A stretch of 64,000 nucleotides of DNA from Sphaerolaimus hirsutus (GCA_964036195.1 OZ038458.1:9375832-9439831); one strand, 5' to 3'. Shown: positions 1 through 11,119, numbered from the stretch's first letter. Translations and numbers: made by a program. Notes: generated by a model not told the origin, from the letters alone.

Positions 1-96
1 TTAACATCATTCTTCCACGAGTTAAAATTGCGTTCGCACACATATTTATCTAGATGGATCCATCATTTAGATTACAAAAGGGCACCCGCCGGTCAC

Positions 97-506
97 CTTA
101 TATCCCAGTGCTCATCAAACGAGGCCCTGAGCATCTCGTGGTGCAGCGCGCGGATGACAAAACTGCACTGCGACACGGGTATCGTCTTGGCGGCGGTTTG
201 AATGTGCGCCGGGTCGTTGACGATCATCGTGAACTGGTTGAAGTAGCGCATGGCGACTTCCGGGTGCGCCCGGTCGCCGAGCAAGTGGAACAGCATGGTG
301 CCGATGGCGCGGTAGCCGCCGCGGATGCGCGTCAACAGCGGGTACTCGTCGCGGCTGTCGAGCGTGGCCGCGTCGCCCACCGTGGACACGACTGGCACGC
401 CGCCGCCCCACAGCGACGAGTAACGGGCGATGGGCGCCAGCGCGTAGATGTTCGCGTAGCCCAGCACCAGGTCCACCACGCCGCACCAGTACGCGTCGAT
501 TGTCAC
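97..506 (-). CDS. Exon 2 of the natriuretic-peptide-receptor-like gene (ANF-receptor domain continued)
   Basis: About 136 residues continue the ectodomain: DLVLGYANIYALAPIARYSSLWG, then PVVSTVGDAA, YPLLTRIRGGYRAIGTML, and SQCSFVIRALHHEML. These align in order with the DLILGP.C.YA.APVAR, LTRVAP.Y...G and C.FT regions of natriuretic peptide receptors. I prefer the acceptor ACGCAG at 512-507, which joins GPM to VTIDAYW without an insertion. An alternative acceptor, TGTGCAG ending at 537, would add ten codons beginning MAPGCANETQ. The proposed donor is AAG/GTGACC at 97/96, so this exon would end in phase 2; this donor is weaker than that of exon 1. The conserved Cys of the GP.C motif is Asn here, matching the loss in exon 1. 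Later exons lie outside the window. Confidence 0.72.
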
Positions 507-651
507 CTGCGTTTCGTTGGCACATCCTGGTGCCATCTGCACACTGCCCACAACTGCTAACGGTTTATTCCCAACATGAGCACAGCAAGCACCATTCCTC
601 ATAGCACGTCAACTTTAAAAAAACATCTCTCAACGTCTATTTGATATGTTA

Positions 652-1014
652 CTCATTTATTCTTATATAGAAGAGCGCCGTTCTATTTGTCGTCAACTTT
701 TTACCTGACCTATTGGAAGTGGCGTTCTATCGGAGGCTGCCATTTTAGTTTTTCATAAATTTCTCATTTGAATGAACATAGCCTTACTTTTTGATGAAAC
801 TCAAGCAATATTTTAAAATCAGAGCATCAATTTCGAATTTTATATCTATTTGAATATTTATAATGTTCTCGCCATCCATTTTTATCAATTTTTGTCTTAT
901 GGAACACTCCCAACATAATTTCTAATTTTCTGAGCGCAGATGCCAAAACCTGCCGTTCTATTGGAGGTGTCCTCCTTTTTATATAAATATGCCGTTGTAT
1001 TAGAATAAATACGG
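652..1014. mobile_element. TA-flanked MITE inside intron 1 of the receptor gene
   Basis: This non-coding element fills most of the 577-nt intron (507-1083). The left end reads CTCATTTATTC and, inverted, the right end reads CCGTATTTATTC. Both continue into a GCCGTTCTAT-type motif. TA dinucleotides flank both ends (650-651, 1015-1016), as expected for Tc1/mariner-type insertion. A shorter relative lies near 2307. Confidence 0.55.
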
Positions 1015-1083
1015 TACCTCAACTGTGCGTCAGTACATCGGTAGCTTAACAAACACAGATATCCAAAACACAAGCGCACTCAC

Positions 1084-1401
1084 CATGGGGCCGATGCGAT
1101 CCGAATTATTCGTGTCCTTGTATCTAACAGTGAGCGCGCCGGGCGCCAGAATCTGCCTGGCGTACACGTCGGCCACGGCCACGTGCACGACCGGCTTGAC
1201 CACGGCGATGGTCAAGTTGAACGGGTTGAACATGGAGTCGGGGAAGCGCAAGTTGAGGCTGCGCGGCAACGGCACCAGCACGTTGATGGGCAACTGGGCG
1301 CCGCTGGACGGCCGCGCGGCGCAGTCGAACTGCTGCACGCAGGCGCAGTGCCGCGCTGCCGCTAGCAGCAGCGCCAAGTGCAGCCACGGCTGCGACGTCA
1401 T
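1084..1401 (-). CDS. Exon 1 of a natriuretic-peptide-receptor-like gene (signal peptide and start of ANF-receptor domain)
   Basis: The exon starts at the ATG at 1401 and encodes 106 residues. A hydrophobic signal peptide (WLHLALLLAAA core) is followed by the start of a periplasmic-binding-type ectodomain (INVLVPLP, then LAPGALTVRYKDTNNSD). This matches the order found in natriuretic peptide receptors and receptor guanylyl cyclases (VLLP strand, then LPPG..V.Y.D). The frame stays open upstream to a GTG at 1440, but the ATG at 1401 directly precedes the signal peptide and has G at -3, so I chose it. The exon ends in phase 0 at a clean donor, GTGAGT (1083-1078). The protein is expected at the cell surface as a peptide-hormone receptor. 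Whether a kinase/cyclase or a short NPR-C-type tail follows cannot be seen. The Cys usual after the Y.D motif is replaced by Asn. Confidence 0.75.
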
Positions 1402-2304
1402 GACGCCGGTGCGCTTGTGGCGGCTGCCACGATAGTTCACGTCGGTTCACTTCGAAACATTTGCCTATCAATTTTTTTTTATCAAGTTGATAATCCAGGA
1501 TTGGTCGCGCCGCGTGTTAGATTGGTTGACTGTAAAAGTTTGTTTGTTAAGTTAGCGTGCACAAAATTAGGGACGCATAGGTAAAACTGTAATGCGCGGG
1601 CTCCAGCGACCAGACAGAACCCGGTGTAGCCTAGTTTTCAAATTACATGAACATTGGGGTAGATAACTGCGGATAAGTAAAGGAAAAAGTTTAGGTCTAT
1701 AAATAAGTTCAGTTCAGATGAAAAATGGGATCAGAAAAACCATAAAATTACAAAAAAACACCAAAAAGCAATGAAAATGTGTGCGTCCGAATTGAAAACT
1801 GCCATTTACTTTATCTGGCATTTTTATTATCTCAATTTATGGCGAAAAAATCGTCATTTTTACAGCGTCTCCTTTTTAGAATCGCAACAAGCGGCATGCG
1901 TACCCAAAGCTAGCCAAACCAAGTATGCAAGTAAAAAAGTTACCGCTTAAAACAATATCCAGGTTCAGGTGGGGGGGGGGGGCTGTCATAACGAACATAG
2001 CTTGGTGTCAAATCACTTGAGTGTTTTGCTCCCTGTTAGCCTGTTCGGTGTTTTGTTTCCACGCACCATGCGGACTAAACTCGAAGCCGGAATTCGAAGC
2101 GATGCACACATTCATGTGTCAACTAAATTTGGTGATACATGAGTGCTCCATCACACCTGATGGACGAAATTTTGATGGGTGGTCCAAATTAGTTAATAAC
2201 TTTAGAATGGCTGGGACTCGTACTTACACACTCATTTGAAAAAGGCTATGTATGTATATTGAGGTTCCACGGTGCATCCGCCCCACCCAATTATAAATGT
2301 TTGT
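1402..2304. other. Upstream region of the receptor gene, no further gene seen
   Basis: This is the 5' side of the minus-strand receptor gene and should hold its 5' UTR and promoter, but I see no clear TATA box or initiator. It contains a poly-T tract (1471-1480), A-rich stretches around 1740-1770 and a G run (about 1971-1982). No open frame has recognisable protein content. Confidence 0.4.
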
Positions 2305-2306
2305 TA

Positions 2307-2421
2307 TCGTATTTCTTCTAATAGAACGGCATACCTCCGAAAGAAGGATACCTCCAAAGAAAGGCAGGTACACAAAGTGACGAAAAAAACAGAACGGCGC
2401 TCTTCTATTAGAAGAAATACT
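2307..2421. mobile_element. Short palindromic MITE (TIR CGTATTTCTTCTAATAGAAC)
   Basis: Terminal inverted repeats of about 25 bp (CGTATTTCTTCTAATAGAAC and its complement near 2398-2421) enclose a short purine-rich centre. TA flanks are present on the left and probable on the right. It is related to the intron-1 MITE by the GAACGGC motif. Confidence 0.55.
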
Positions 2422-2847
2422 GTATGCAGGTTCTTTTCAAATGTTGGGAGTCTGTCTGAATAGCGATCACATGAATGGACACTCGTCAAGTATTCATTTT
2501 TACATCTGTAAATATCAAAAGATAACCGCGAACGGCGAAATTTCGCTGCCGCATAACATAAATTTAGTTCCCGGTGGAGTGAAAAAAGATACTTCCACTC
2601 CCTACGAGCGCACATACATTACGATTGATGTATTTATACATCAGACAAAAACACACACACACACTCAACTAGTTTCAGTCTAACCAATGGGCAACTAATG
2701 TACAAATTTGACACCCGGAATATGCCATATTTTATCTCCGCGCGGCAGAAAGTTAGCCCGGCGGCGGCAACATCCATAACCGGGCGTTTCTCACAAATGT
2801 TGGGGAACCTAGCGTTCGTTCATATTTTCAGAGAACGCTAGAAAGCT

Positions 2848-3360
2848 ATTCAGGGGTCTTGTAGATCTGGGACCCCGCGTGGCTTCAGCAAATACATTTT
2901 AGAAAATCAAGGGAAAAATATCTGAAAAAGTTTCCAGGGGGTGGAGGGTCAGCTCGCGGGGGTTCAATAGGCTTTTTCAAGGTCAAGAAGGCAGAAAATG
3001 GAGAAAAATCGCTAAAAATAGGTACCCATATATCCACCTAAATTGTACAGTGAGAGAATAGGGACTATAGAAAATGGATAACACAGAAGCGATATAAAGC
3101 CAACAACAGTGGGCCTTTATATCCATATAATCGATGTTCATAAGTGTCCGTGAAAGAAAAAAAACGAAAGGGCACGCTTGCTTTGTTTTCGCAGTCGTTT
3201 TGACGTTTTGCATAGGTAGGCAATTTTTACGATGAAAGTGTAGCATCCTGCTAAATAGAAAGTACGTTAATAGCCAAAAATATCGGAAAAGCCAATGAAC
3301 CACATAAATAAATGAGAGATTGATTTGTGAAGGTTCCAACCGGGCCAAAATCGCTCAAAA
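2848..3360. mobile_element. Degraded copy of the CAGGGGTTT hAT-like family
   Basis: It begins CAGGGGTCTTGTAGATCTGG and contains the diagnostic internal phrases of this family: GGGGGTTCAATAGGC, AGAAAAATCGCTAAAAAT and CAAAATCGCTCAAAA. It is more diverged than other copies. The right end is eroded where the ATATCG element begins. Confidence 0.5.
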
Positions 3361-3382
3361 TTTGTTAATAGTCTCTGACATG

Positions 3383-4316
3383 TAGGGTTCAAACGATATA
3401 TCGTATCGAATATCGAATATCGGATATCGACCATTTTTTAATATCGAATATCGAATATCGATATCGAAAATTTTGAAAAAATATCGAATATCGAATATCG
3501 ATATCGAAAATTTTGAAAAAATATCGAATATCAAATATCGATATCGAAAATTTTGAAAAAATATCGAATATCGATATCGAATATCGACCATATTTTCGAT
3601 ATATCGAACCTGTATAATGTCCTTAATTGAGTTATTATTTTTGTTTTGAGATATTTGTGATTAATTTGATTTGCTTATAGTATCTAAGTTGATGAGTAAA
3701 AGTAAAGTATTTAATGTTATCTTTGTTGGAGTGCTTACTCCACATTTCTTGTATTTGGTTTGGCCACATACCTACTGAACTACCTACCTCATATTTGAAG
3801 CCAGAAAATGCTGATATGCTGCTTTTTTGGAACATGCCCTTAAACAATTGGGTTATAAGTATGAATTGTTGTATCTACCAATTTTTGTTTGTCTGATACA
3901 ATTTGATTCGTCATGTTTTTTCTTCGATTTTTTCATTCTGACCATTGTAAACCTTGTTAAAATCAATTGTACTTTTCAGTAAAGAGATAATCAACCATGT
4001 TTGCAACCATATGAAAATACAACATGCTGCTTGAAATATGCCTTGCTATACCAAAAGCTAAATATCGAATATCAAAAATATCGAAATATCGATATCGAAT
4101 ATCGACCATTTTTTAGTATCGAATATCGAATATCGATATCGAGGGTCCATATCGTATCGAATATCGATATCGAAAATTTTGAAAAACTATCGAATATCGA
4201 ATATCGATATCGAAAATTTTGAAAAAATATCGAATATCGAATATCGATATCGAAAATTTTGAAAAAATATCGAATATCGAATATCGATATCGAAAAGTGA
4301 TATCGTTTGAACCCTA
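3383..4316. mobile_element. hAT-like element with ATATCG arrays, 8-bp TSD CTGACATG
   Basis: The ends TAGGGTTCAAACGATAT and ATATCGTTTGAACCCTA are inverted repeats. The 8-bp direct repeat CTGACATG flanks it exactly (3375-3382 and 4317-4324), a hallmark of hAT insertion. Two arrays of degenerate ATATCG units (about 3395-3606 and 4062-4300) surround roughly 450 bp of ordinary AT-rich sequence with no transposase. The arrays repeat the motif found next to the TIR. Confidence 0.85.
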
Positions 4317-4391
4317 CTGACATGTTTTAATGTGAATAAGCAGTCTCTGACAATTGCAGGGAGTTACGCACACTCACAAGCACCTCCAAAT

Positions 4392-4863
4392 CAGGGGTTT
4401 AGTAGGGGGAGGGGGTGGGGGGTTACCCCCTCCCAAATCGGCCATCTATCTATTCCATAGGCAATTTTTTTGGCAATCTATCCCTCAAATCGGCCAGCTG
4501 TCTACCTAGCTGGAGCGATTTTTGAGAAATTTTGCCCCAATTTTCGCTCAAAATTGCTAATTTTCATACCTTTTTATAGTTTTTCACCTTCAAAAACGCT
4601 ATTTCATGTGTTTCATTGCCTACTTTCAACTATTTGTGTACTTATATATATGCTTTTATACCCATTTTTCACCTACTTATGGCCATTTTTTTCTTTTTTC
4701 CATTTCTATACCTTGGAAAAGCCTATATATTGAACCCCCGCGAACCTCCCTCAAAAAAATATATTTTTCAGCTAAATCTAATTTCAGCTAAGCTTTATCT
4801 ATCCCTCCGTTGAGGCGATTTACTATCTATATGAATCCCCGCGGGGGTCCAAATCTACAAAAC
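4392..4863. mobile_element. CAGGGGTTT-family hAT-like element
   Basis: It starts CAGGGGTTTAGTAGGGGG, runs through a G-rich then C-rich tract, and contains the family phrases GGCCAGCTGTCTACCTAGC, TTCGCTCAAAATTGC and GCCTATATATTGAACCCCCG. It ends near TCCAAATCTACAAAACTG. The right terminus is mutated and I did not find a clean TSD. Confidence 0.6.
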
Positions 4864-5995
4864 TGCTCAAAACACTGCGGGAAGGCAACATTTTTCTGCC
4901 GGTGCCCTGCACAGTGCACACGCGTAAGTGTGAATGAGCAGACTAGCTGCGCGTTGCTTTGAAGTAAGTAACCAGCTGGTCAGCTCAGCTAGAGCCGGTG
5001 TTAAAGACGGCAGGCTTTTGTCGGGATCCGCATTCCGATCGTTCGGAAACGCATTATTTCTGTCGGAATTGGTAGAGGAATTAGGGCTTTCCGCCTGTAT
5101 TATTCACAGTGTATTTCCGTCCTAGAATGCAGGCCTACAGATACACTCAAATTGCCACATTGGTTACACAAAGAAATAAAAAAATTTGCTTGAATTTAGA
5201 AATTTCTTCCCATTTCCATACCCAGATCCCATACAATAAACGGAAAAATACTTGATTTTATGCTTCCATGACGAGAAAATTATTTTACGCAATTTACCCA
5301 GGTACTGGGTCAAAAGAAAGTACCTTACCTGGGTATTTTATGGGCATGTGTAAAAATGAAAGTATTTACCCGTACCCATACTTTTGAAAAAGTTCGGTAC
5401 TCATTAGGGTGTCAACTTTCCGTTTTCCGTTTTCCGTTTCCGCTTTCCGCAGGCAAATTTTTTTCCGTTTCCGTTTCCGTTTTCCGCCAAAAAGTTTTTG
5501 TTGACACAGTATTACTCAAACAAACATGCTTTTGGTTCGGGATTGAATTCGACAACCCGAGTCTCCGCTAGTCGCCCCTTAACATCCTAGTTGAAACTGC
5601 ACCCTAAACCGGTTTTGTAAGCTGAGACATACAGATAACGACCTAAATTCCGCACCTGCCTGGCGGCATTGAACCTAAACTCGCACGTCAAACGGATATG
5701 AAAAGCGAGACGTAAATAGGACAGTCCTATGTTCTAGTAGAACATGAATGAAAGAGTTTCTGTGGCAGCGCGATTTTGACATCAAGCTAATGAAAGGAAT
5801 ACACCTGCTCTGATGTAGCATCATTAAATACGATGGCTATGAAAAATATACATTAAAAGCACAATTTATGGATATGCTAATGCTAGGTCATAAATATTCA
5901 AAACTAACAAATTAGGTTTTTTAATACAAGTATGCGCATGTATCTATGAAAAATTACGCACAAAATTGAAAATTTCATAAGGGTCATCACAGGGG
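4864..5995. other. Gene-free stretch with a fragment of a TTTCCG element
   Basis: A left end, TAGGGTGTCAACTTTCCG, occurs at 5406 and is followed by about 90 bp of TTTCCG/TTTCCGC repeats with no matching right end, so it is truncated. Around 5285-5395 there are paired GTACC/GGTAC-type repeats like those at 47.3 and 55.1 kb. No gene is recognisable. Confidence 0.4.
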
Positions 5996-5997
5996 TA

Positions 5998-6623
5998 AAG
6001 TCGGCGGACATTTCACCCTACAAAATCGGAGAGTTAGAATTCGCTCGTGAATAGAGCGAACAACGAAACTTGTGTCCCACGCGGACGCTAGAAATTGAAA
6101 AAGAAAATCATATTTAAAGAAAAATGGACGTTTCGCTGCGTCTGTACGTGCCACGCCCTAGTTATCTACATTTTCAACGTTGCTCGTAAAGAATTTTACC
6201 GTTCAAACTACCGTTTTACCGTTCAAACTACCGTTTTTGTTTTTATTTTAATTTTATTTTTCATTCGTTGGCTCCGTTTCAACAGAAGAGAACTTGGCAG
6301 CCGGCCAAAATTTCGAAATCCGCTTTTAATATGAATAAAATAGGCTCACAATAGCTACATAACCATGTATATAAACAAAAATTTCGATTATGAAGGTGGA
6401 AATTGGCAAAGCGAAGCAAATTTTAACGATTTTTATCTAACTTTCAGTTTTCACTCTCATTTGTATAATACGCAACTGGTAACTGGGATAAGGGCCAAGT
6501 TTTCATACGTGACCCAATGTATTCCAATCGTTAAAACATTGCGTCACAATTCCTAATGCCGTCATGCACTCTCCACTGGAGAGACTGACGCAAATGTTTG
6601 TAGGGCGATACGTCTGCTGACTT
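5998..6623. mobile_element. TA-flanked element, TIR AAGTCGGCGGACATTTC (copy 1)
   Basis: The left end AAGTCGGCGGACATTTCACC and the inverted right end AAGTCAGCAGACGTATCGCC form about 25 bp of imperfect TIR. TA lies on both sides (5996-5997, 6624-6625). A near-identical copy in opposite orientation is at 53,019-53,645. A 79-codon frame at 6095-6334 is preserved in both copies but resembles no transposase I know. Confidence 0.7.
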
Positions 6624-6625
6624 TA

Positions 6626-7130
6626 TCTTGAATTTCGACCCTCTGAGTGGTTGGATAGATAGCTAATCGCTCCTCCGGAGGGATAGATAGCTGAAAATTT
6701 TTGTGGGGGGTTGGGGGGGGAATTGTGGTGGTTCGATATATAGGTTTAGGCTTTTTCAGGGCATATAAGGAAGAAAAGGGAGAAAAATCGCTAAAAGTAG
6801 GTGTAAAATACCTCAAAATGAGTATACAAGAGCATATAGTACTAAAAAATAGCTGAAAATAGGCAAATAGGAACCAGAACTATCATTTTGGAAGTGAAAA
6901 TCTATAAAAAGGTATGAAAAATAGCGATTTTGAGCGAAAATTAGGGTATAGTTTCTCAAAAATCGCTCCAGATAGGTAGATAGCTGGGCGATTGGGGGGG
7001 GGGGGGTTTAGGGGGGAGTAGCCCAAAATTTTGCTCCGGGATAGATAGATAGCTGAGCGGCCTCCGGGATAGATGGGCGGGCGGTTTGGGGGGGGGGGGT
7101 AACCCCCCCACATCCGAGACCCCTGGGTCA
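6626..7130. mobile_element. CAGGGG-family element, reverse subfamily
   Basis: It opens with CTTGAATTTCGACCCTC and carries GGATAGATAGCTAATCGCTC, AAGAAAAGGGAGAAAAATCG and GCTCCAGATAGGTAGATAGC. It ends CCGAGACCCCTG. The usual CAGGGGTAT left terminus is missing and the element abuts the right TA of its neighbour. G-runs lie at 6711-6720 and 6995-7005. Confidence 0.55.
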
Positions 7131-7349
7131 TCATCACGCCAACAGAATGTTTTATCCAGGCAAATTAAATATACAGAGCTGTCTGTGTTTTATCGGCCGC
7201 CGAGCTTACTGAGAAACAATGGGAGGGGTTGAATGAAATAAATGATTACCGTATTTCCTAGAAATACCCCTCTCAAAATGGCCACTATGAATAAATAACC
7301 CCCCTCGAAATGCCCCCCGTCTGGAATCGTGTATATCATGTAAATTATC

Positions 7350-8683
7350 AATGTAAACTGCCTTCGGATCAGGTCCGGCAGTCAGTTTCTGACCTGAGTG
7401 CTGGCGCCATAACTCCCGCTATGGGGGGAATTAAGAGATGAAATTCGGGTGGGACGTAGCCGACATTCCCCCCCCTACTATACTCCAATGCGGGGGCGAC
7501 GGCGACCCCTCTAAGTGTGGGTCGCCGAATACGCGAAAAAAATTGAAAGAATTTCGCTGTCCGCGTCAAGTCCGGCACCCAGTGGATTACGACCACTTTG
7601 GCTGCCTTAACTCCAGAAACGCGGACACCAGACAGCTGAAATTTTGAGGGGTTATCGCCAATATACTGTGGCATCATCGACCCACCAAAAGTGTCGCTCA
7701 CTGCATATACCGCGTGGTTTCTTTACAGATGCAGTGTACGCATCAGGATCAGCACCCACTTGCGTTTAACCCAGCAAAATTCAATTTAAATATATTTTTC
7801 TTTAGACACTTCAAAAGTTGGTTTAGGATGCCCTCTAGGGGAGGGTTTAAGGTATAAAATTGCATAAAAGACCTTACCCCAAAAATGCCCCACTAAGGAA
7901 TCTTGATGGGGGTGAATGTTCTGACATCACCTATGACATCATTACAGTACAAATTTGTATGGTGATGATGTCATAAGTGACTTCATTACATTAACCCCCA
8001 TGAAAATTCATAAGTGGAGCATTTTTTGGGTAAGGTCTTTTACGCAACTTTTTACCTTGAACCCACCCCAAGTGGGCATCCTAAACCAAGTTTTGATGTG
8101 TCTAACAAAAAATTGATTTAAAGTGAATTTTAAGGATGCAACTGTAGGGGCATTGCAAAGTTCCTGTTAAACATCGCTTAACAGGTTATTTCACTGCATT
8201 GTACAGTATGGTATGGGTCTGTAGAATTGTTAATCTGCATTACATGACTGCATAGAGCCCATTCAGCATTTTTGAAAAAAAATTATCAGGCGCCGGACCG
8301 GATGTGGACTGCACATCCATTAAAAGACGCATTGTACCCGCGAGCAACACTTTTGGTGGGTCGCTGGCACCCGCCATTTAGTATACAGTAAGGGGGGGTG
8401 TCGGATTTGTCCTGTCCGTTTCTGGAGTGACGGCACCCGAAGTGGTAAAAACCACTGGGTGCCGGACTTGACGCGGACAGCGAAAACAGCTAAAAAATTG
8501 TTTCGTGTTACGGCGACCCACACTTAGGGGAGTCGCCGTCGCCCCCGCTTTGGAGTATAGTAGGGGGGAATGTCGGCTACGTCCCACCCGAATTTCATGT
8601 CTTAATTCCCCCCATAGCGGGAGTTCTGGCGTCAGCACTCAGGTCAGAAACTGACTGCCGGACCTGATCCGAACGCAGTTTAC
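7350..8683. repeat. Large inverted repeat nested in the CCGTATTTCC element
   Basis: The left arm (about 7350-7650) includes TTCGGATCAGGTCCGGCAG, TGACCTGAGTGCTGG and CCGCGTCAAGTCCGGCACCC. The right arm (about 8395-8683) carries the same text inverted in the same order. Arm identity is high but not perfect. Open frames along the arms (for example 7369-7701 and 8378-8638, minus) are mirror translations of the repeat, not genes. Confidence 0.7.
7772..8140. repeat. Fold-back element with arms of about 180 bp
   Basis: The left arm has AAGTTGGTTTAGGATGCCC and AAAGACCTTACCCCAAAAAT. The right arm has the inverse: ATTTTTTGGGTAAGGTCTTT, then GGGCATCCTAAACCAAG. The centre is rich in TGATGTCAT-type repeats. 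It lies within the loop of the 7350-8683 inverted repeat. Confidence 0.7.
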
Positions 8684-8966
8684 ATGATGTATTTATTTAT
8701 TGCTGCCAGTTTGTATCGCATCTACACACATTTATACCTAAATACTATGTGTAGCGACAAATACATCATACTTGGACACATTTATTACAGGTAATGGACA
8801 CTTAGAAAGCATATTAATTACCATGAATTTCAGGAAATCTTCTGTCGGAATAATAACACTCCCTCGAAATACCCCCCCCCTATTGTAGTAGTTGATTGAC
8901 TCACTACAATATTTGGAAATATCCTATAAAAAATTTACCCCTGGAGGGTATTTCGAGAACATACGG

Positions 8967-9420
8967 TATTTGTGAATGCCTTTCATAACGAACCCTGCCC
9001 AGACAAACATATAACTCAAGATAATGGAGCGTATTTGCATGTTTTGCAATTATTGTAGACCAGCATCAACACGTGGCATGTGTTGCAAAATCCATTTGTT
9101 GTGACTGGACTAAATTTTTACGACGAAACAATGTCAGAGAATATTTTGCCTCAATTATCACTAACATTTTGTCTCAGTTGACATCACTGAATGCAATTAT
9201 CACTTTTTCTGACCATACCGCTGACACTGTCAACACAAAAAGACTTGGTTCCCCAGGGGGTGGATCAAGGGTTTTCTGCGATAACAGTCAAATTAACTAT
9301 TTATTGAAGGAACTGTCCTGTCGGTCGGTGGAGAAGCTAAATATGCAAATACTTACATATATAAAAAGTTCACAAGGTAGTGGCCGAGTAGGTAGTCGGG
9401 AGGGAGGTGGGGCTTGAAAC
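8967..9420. other. No gene recognised
   Basis: The 114-codon frame at 9073-9417 (plus) has no motif I recognise. Nothing else here suggests a gene or repeat. Confidence 0.35.
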
Positions 9421-10052
9421 TGAGGCGTCTAATTCTAAAAGTCGACAGGTCCAAAAAATACGATTTTGAGTAAATCGCATTTTAAGTTTAATTTCCAATT
9501 CCAGGTCCGTGGTGCGTGTCCAATGGCGTGTCCACATGCTCAACATGAAGTTCCAAATGTTAACAAAAAAGTGACAAATTTTCAGCCCCTGCTTTCAACG
9601 TATATGTGAAAAATTGGGTGTCTATAAAATTCCTACTCGGACAGAACAAAACTGTTTTGGGAAGGGAAATGGACTTGTTGACTTCTTGTATGCGACAACA
9701 TTTTTGTTCCCGCCCGCGTTGCCCCTGCCTTATGGAAATTTATGGACTTGTCGACCTATAGAAATCGGTGTCCATGATGGACTTATCACAATTGTTGCGT
9801 TTTTCCCATAAAAAAGGCAGCAGAAGATGGGATTGTCGACTGTTACCCCAAAACTAATTGGACTTGTCGACTTCTTGCCCAAATTTTTTGTATTTTTCCC
9901 GAAAATGTCAAATTTGGTTGGCACTTTGCCGTATGGGCATGAGGTAAAAAAATTTATGAAAAATGTGCGGGACTGGCCCCAGATGACGTTTCCGGGCCTG
10001 ACTCAAAATTTTCATATTTTGGACTTGTTGACTTTTAGAATTGGACGCCTCA
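9421..10052. mobile_element. Short copy of the TGAGGCG element (632 bp)
   Basis: The ends TGAGGCGTCTAATTCTAAAA and the inverted TTTTAGAATTGGACGCCTCA are followed inward by GTCGACAGGTCC / GGACTTGTTGAC. The body contains repeats of GGACTTGTCGACTTCTTG. The dinucleotide AC flanks both ends (9419-9420, 10053-10054), compatible with a 2-bp TSD but possibly chance. The 11.7-kb element at 24,471 has the same ends and the same subterminal 200 bp. No transposase is encoded. Confidence 0.75.
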
Positions 10053-10406
10053 ACTCAATTTTTTCAAACTCGAGTTCGTGTCACAGCTCCTAAGTTTTTC
10101 CGTTCGAGTCGTCGAGTCGTGCTGGTCGAGTCAGTGGAAATCGAGTCTAGAGTTTGGCAAAAATCTAGAGTGTCGGGTCGGGTTGTGTGAATTACCATTT
10201 CGTATTATGCCCAGCAGAAATTTTAGATACTGGTTTTACCAATGTTTTCACACACACTTAATGAAGTATAAATGGATTCATTTGCATCTGCTGGGCCTAC
10301 CCCTTTCCTAATTAAATCTGTATTGATACTGATACTAATAGTAAGATCATTATGGAAATTGATCATTATTTGGATTAATTTACATTTGCAGAGCCTGTCA
10401 TGAGGT

Positions 10407-10557
10407 TAGTGCTGGAAAAGCGCCATGGCGCTGGCACCTAGCGCTAGCGCCAAAGGGAAGAACGCCATGGCGCTTTCGGTGCTTGACGCTACTTTACTGT
10501 GGCGCCATTGGCGTTTTGGCACTTGGCGCCAAAGTCCTGCCACTTTTTCAATCACTA
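10407..10557. mobile_element. GGCGCC hAT-like MITE, 8-bp TSD CATGAGGT
   Basis: This 151-bp element begins TAGTGCTGGAAAAGCGCC and ends TTTTTCAATCACTA. It is flanked by perfect CATGAGGT repeats (10,399-10,406 and 10,558-10,565). The interior is almost entirely GGCGCC/CATGGCGC/TTGGCGC motifs. Confidence 0.85.
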
Positions 10558-10880
10558 CATGAGGTAACAAGCAGTCTATCGTATCCCCAGTTCCAGTTAG
10601 GGATACTGAATACTTAAGAAACACACATATATTTACTTAAAAGAAGATAGTTTGTCACATGGATACATCATGCAACGGGTTCCCCATTGCCAACCAACAC
10701 TCGACCACATGGGACTCGAGCAGTTTTATTTATTTATTTTGCTACCGCGTTGCGATAACGTTGTCTTCATTAAAATCTACACGGAGTGAATGCGGCCAGA
10801 CGGAAAACCTATTACGTTGAATTGGATTCTATATTTTTGCAAAAGACCGATTCACGAGTTCTATGATAGTTTTACAAATA

Positions 10881-11119
10881 CCGTATTTCCTCGAAATACC
10901 CCCCTCAAAATGGGCACTATGAATTTGTGGTCCGGGAAATGCAAAACAGACGTTCAAAACACTTACTGTGTTACGTTAGAACATCGTTTATACCATCTAC
11001 ATCCTTATATAAGGCTGTAAAAACTTATAAATGGTGGTTATTGTTGTATTTTTCACGTTTTTTTTCAAAGTTTCACTCTGAAAAAATAACCCCCTTGGGG
11101 GTATTTCGAGGAAATACGG
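10881..11119. mobile_element. CCGTATTTCC-type TA MITE
   Basis: The ends CCGTATTTCCTCGAAATACC and their complement lie at the right, with TA on both sides (10,879-10,880 and 11,120-11,121). Inside are CCCCTCAAAATGGGC at the left and CCCCTTGGGGGTATTTCGAG at the right. The centre is AT-rich. Confidence 0.8.

Larger units (their letters stand above)
7249..8966. mobile_element. CCGTATTTCC-type TA MITE, expanded by nested fold-back DNA
   Basis: The ends CCGTATTTCCTAGAAATAC and the inverted GTATTTCGAGAACATACGG are flanked by TA on both sides (7247-7248, 8967-8968). Other copies in the window are 96-423 bp. This one is 1.7 kb because a second inverted-repeat unit (about 7350-8683) sits inside it. 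No protein-coding content was seen. Confidence 0.65.

Noticed and set aside
115-525. Arg-rich 136-codon minus frame overlapping receptor exon 2
   Set aside because: It is the +1 shadow of the receptor exon. The exon's own frame aligns with the ANF-receptor domain.
6095-6334. Possible small gene conserved between the two AAGTCGGC elements
   Set aside because: Both copies are near-identical over the whole element, so frame conservation is not independent evidence, and no domain is recognisable.
9421-10052. Assigning the TGAGGCG family to a named superfamily
   Set aside because: Only 2-bp matching flanks (AC here, AT at the large copy) and no transposase; the evidence is too thin.
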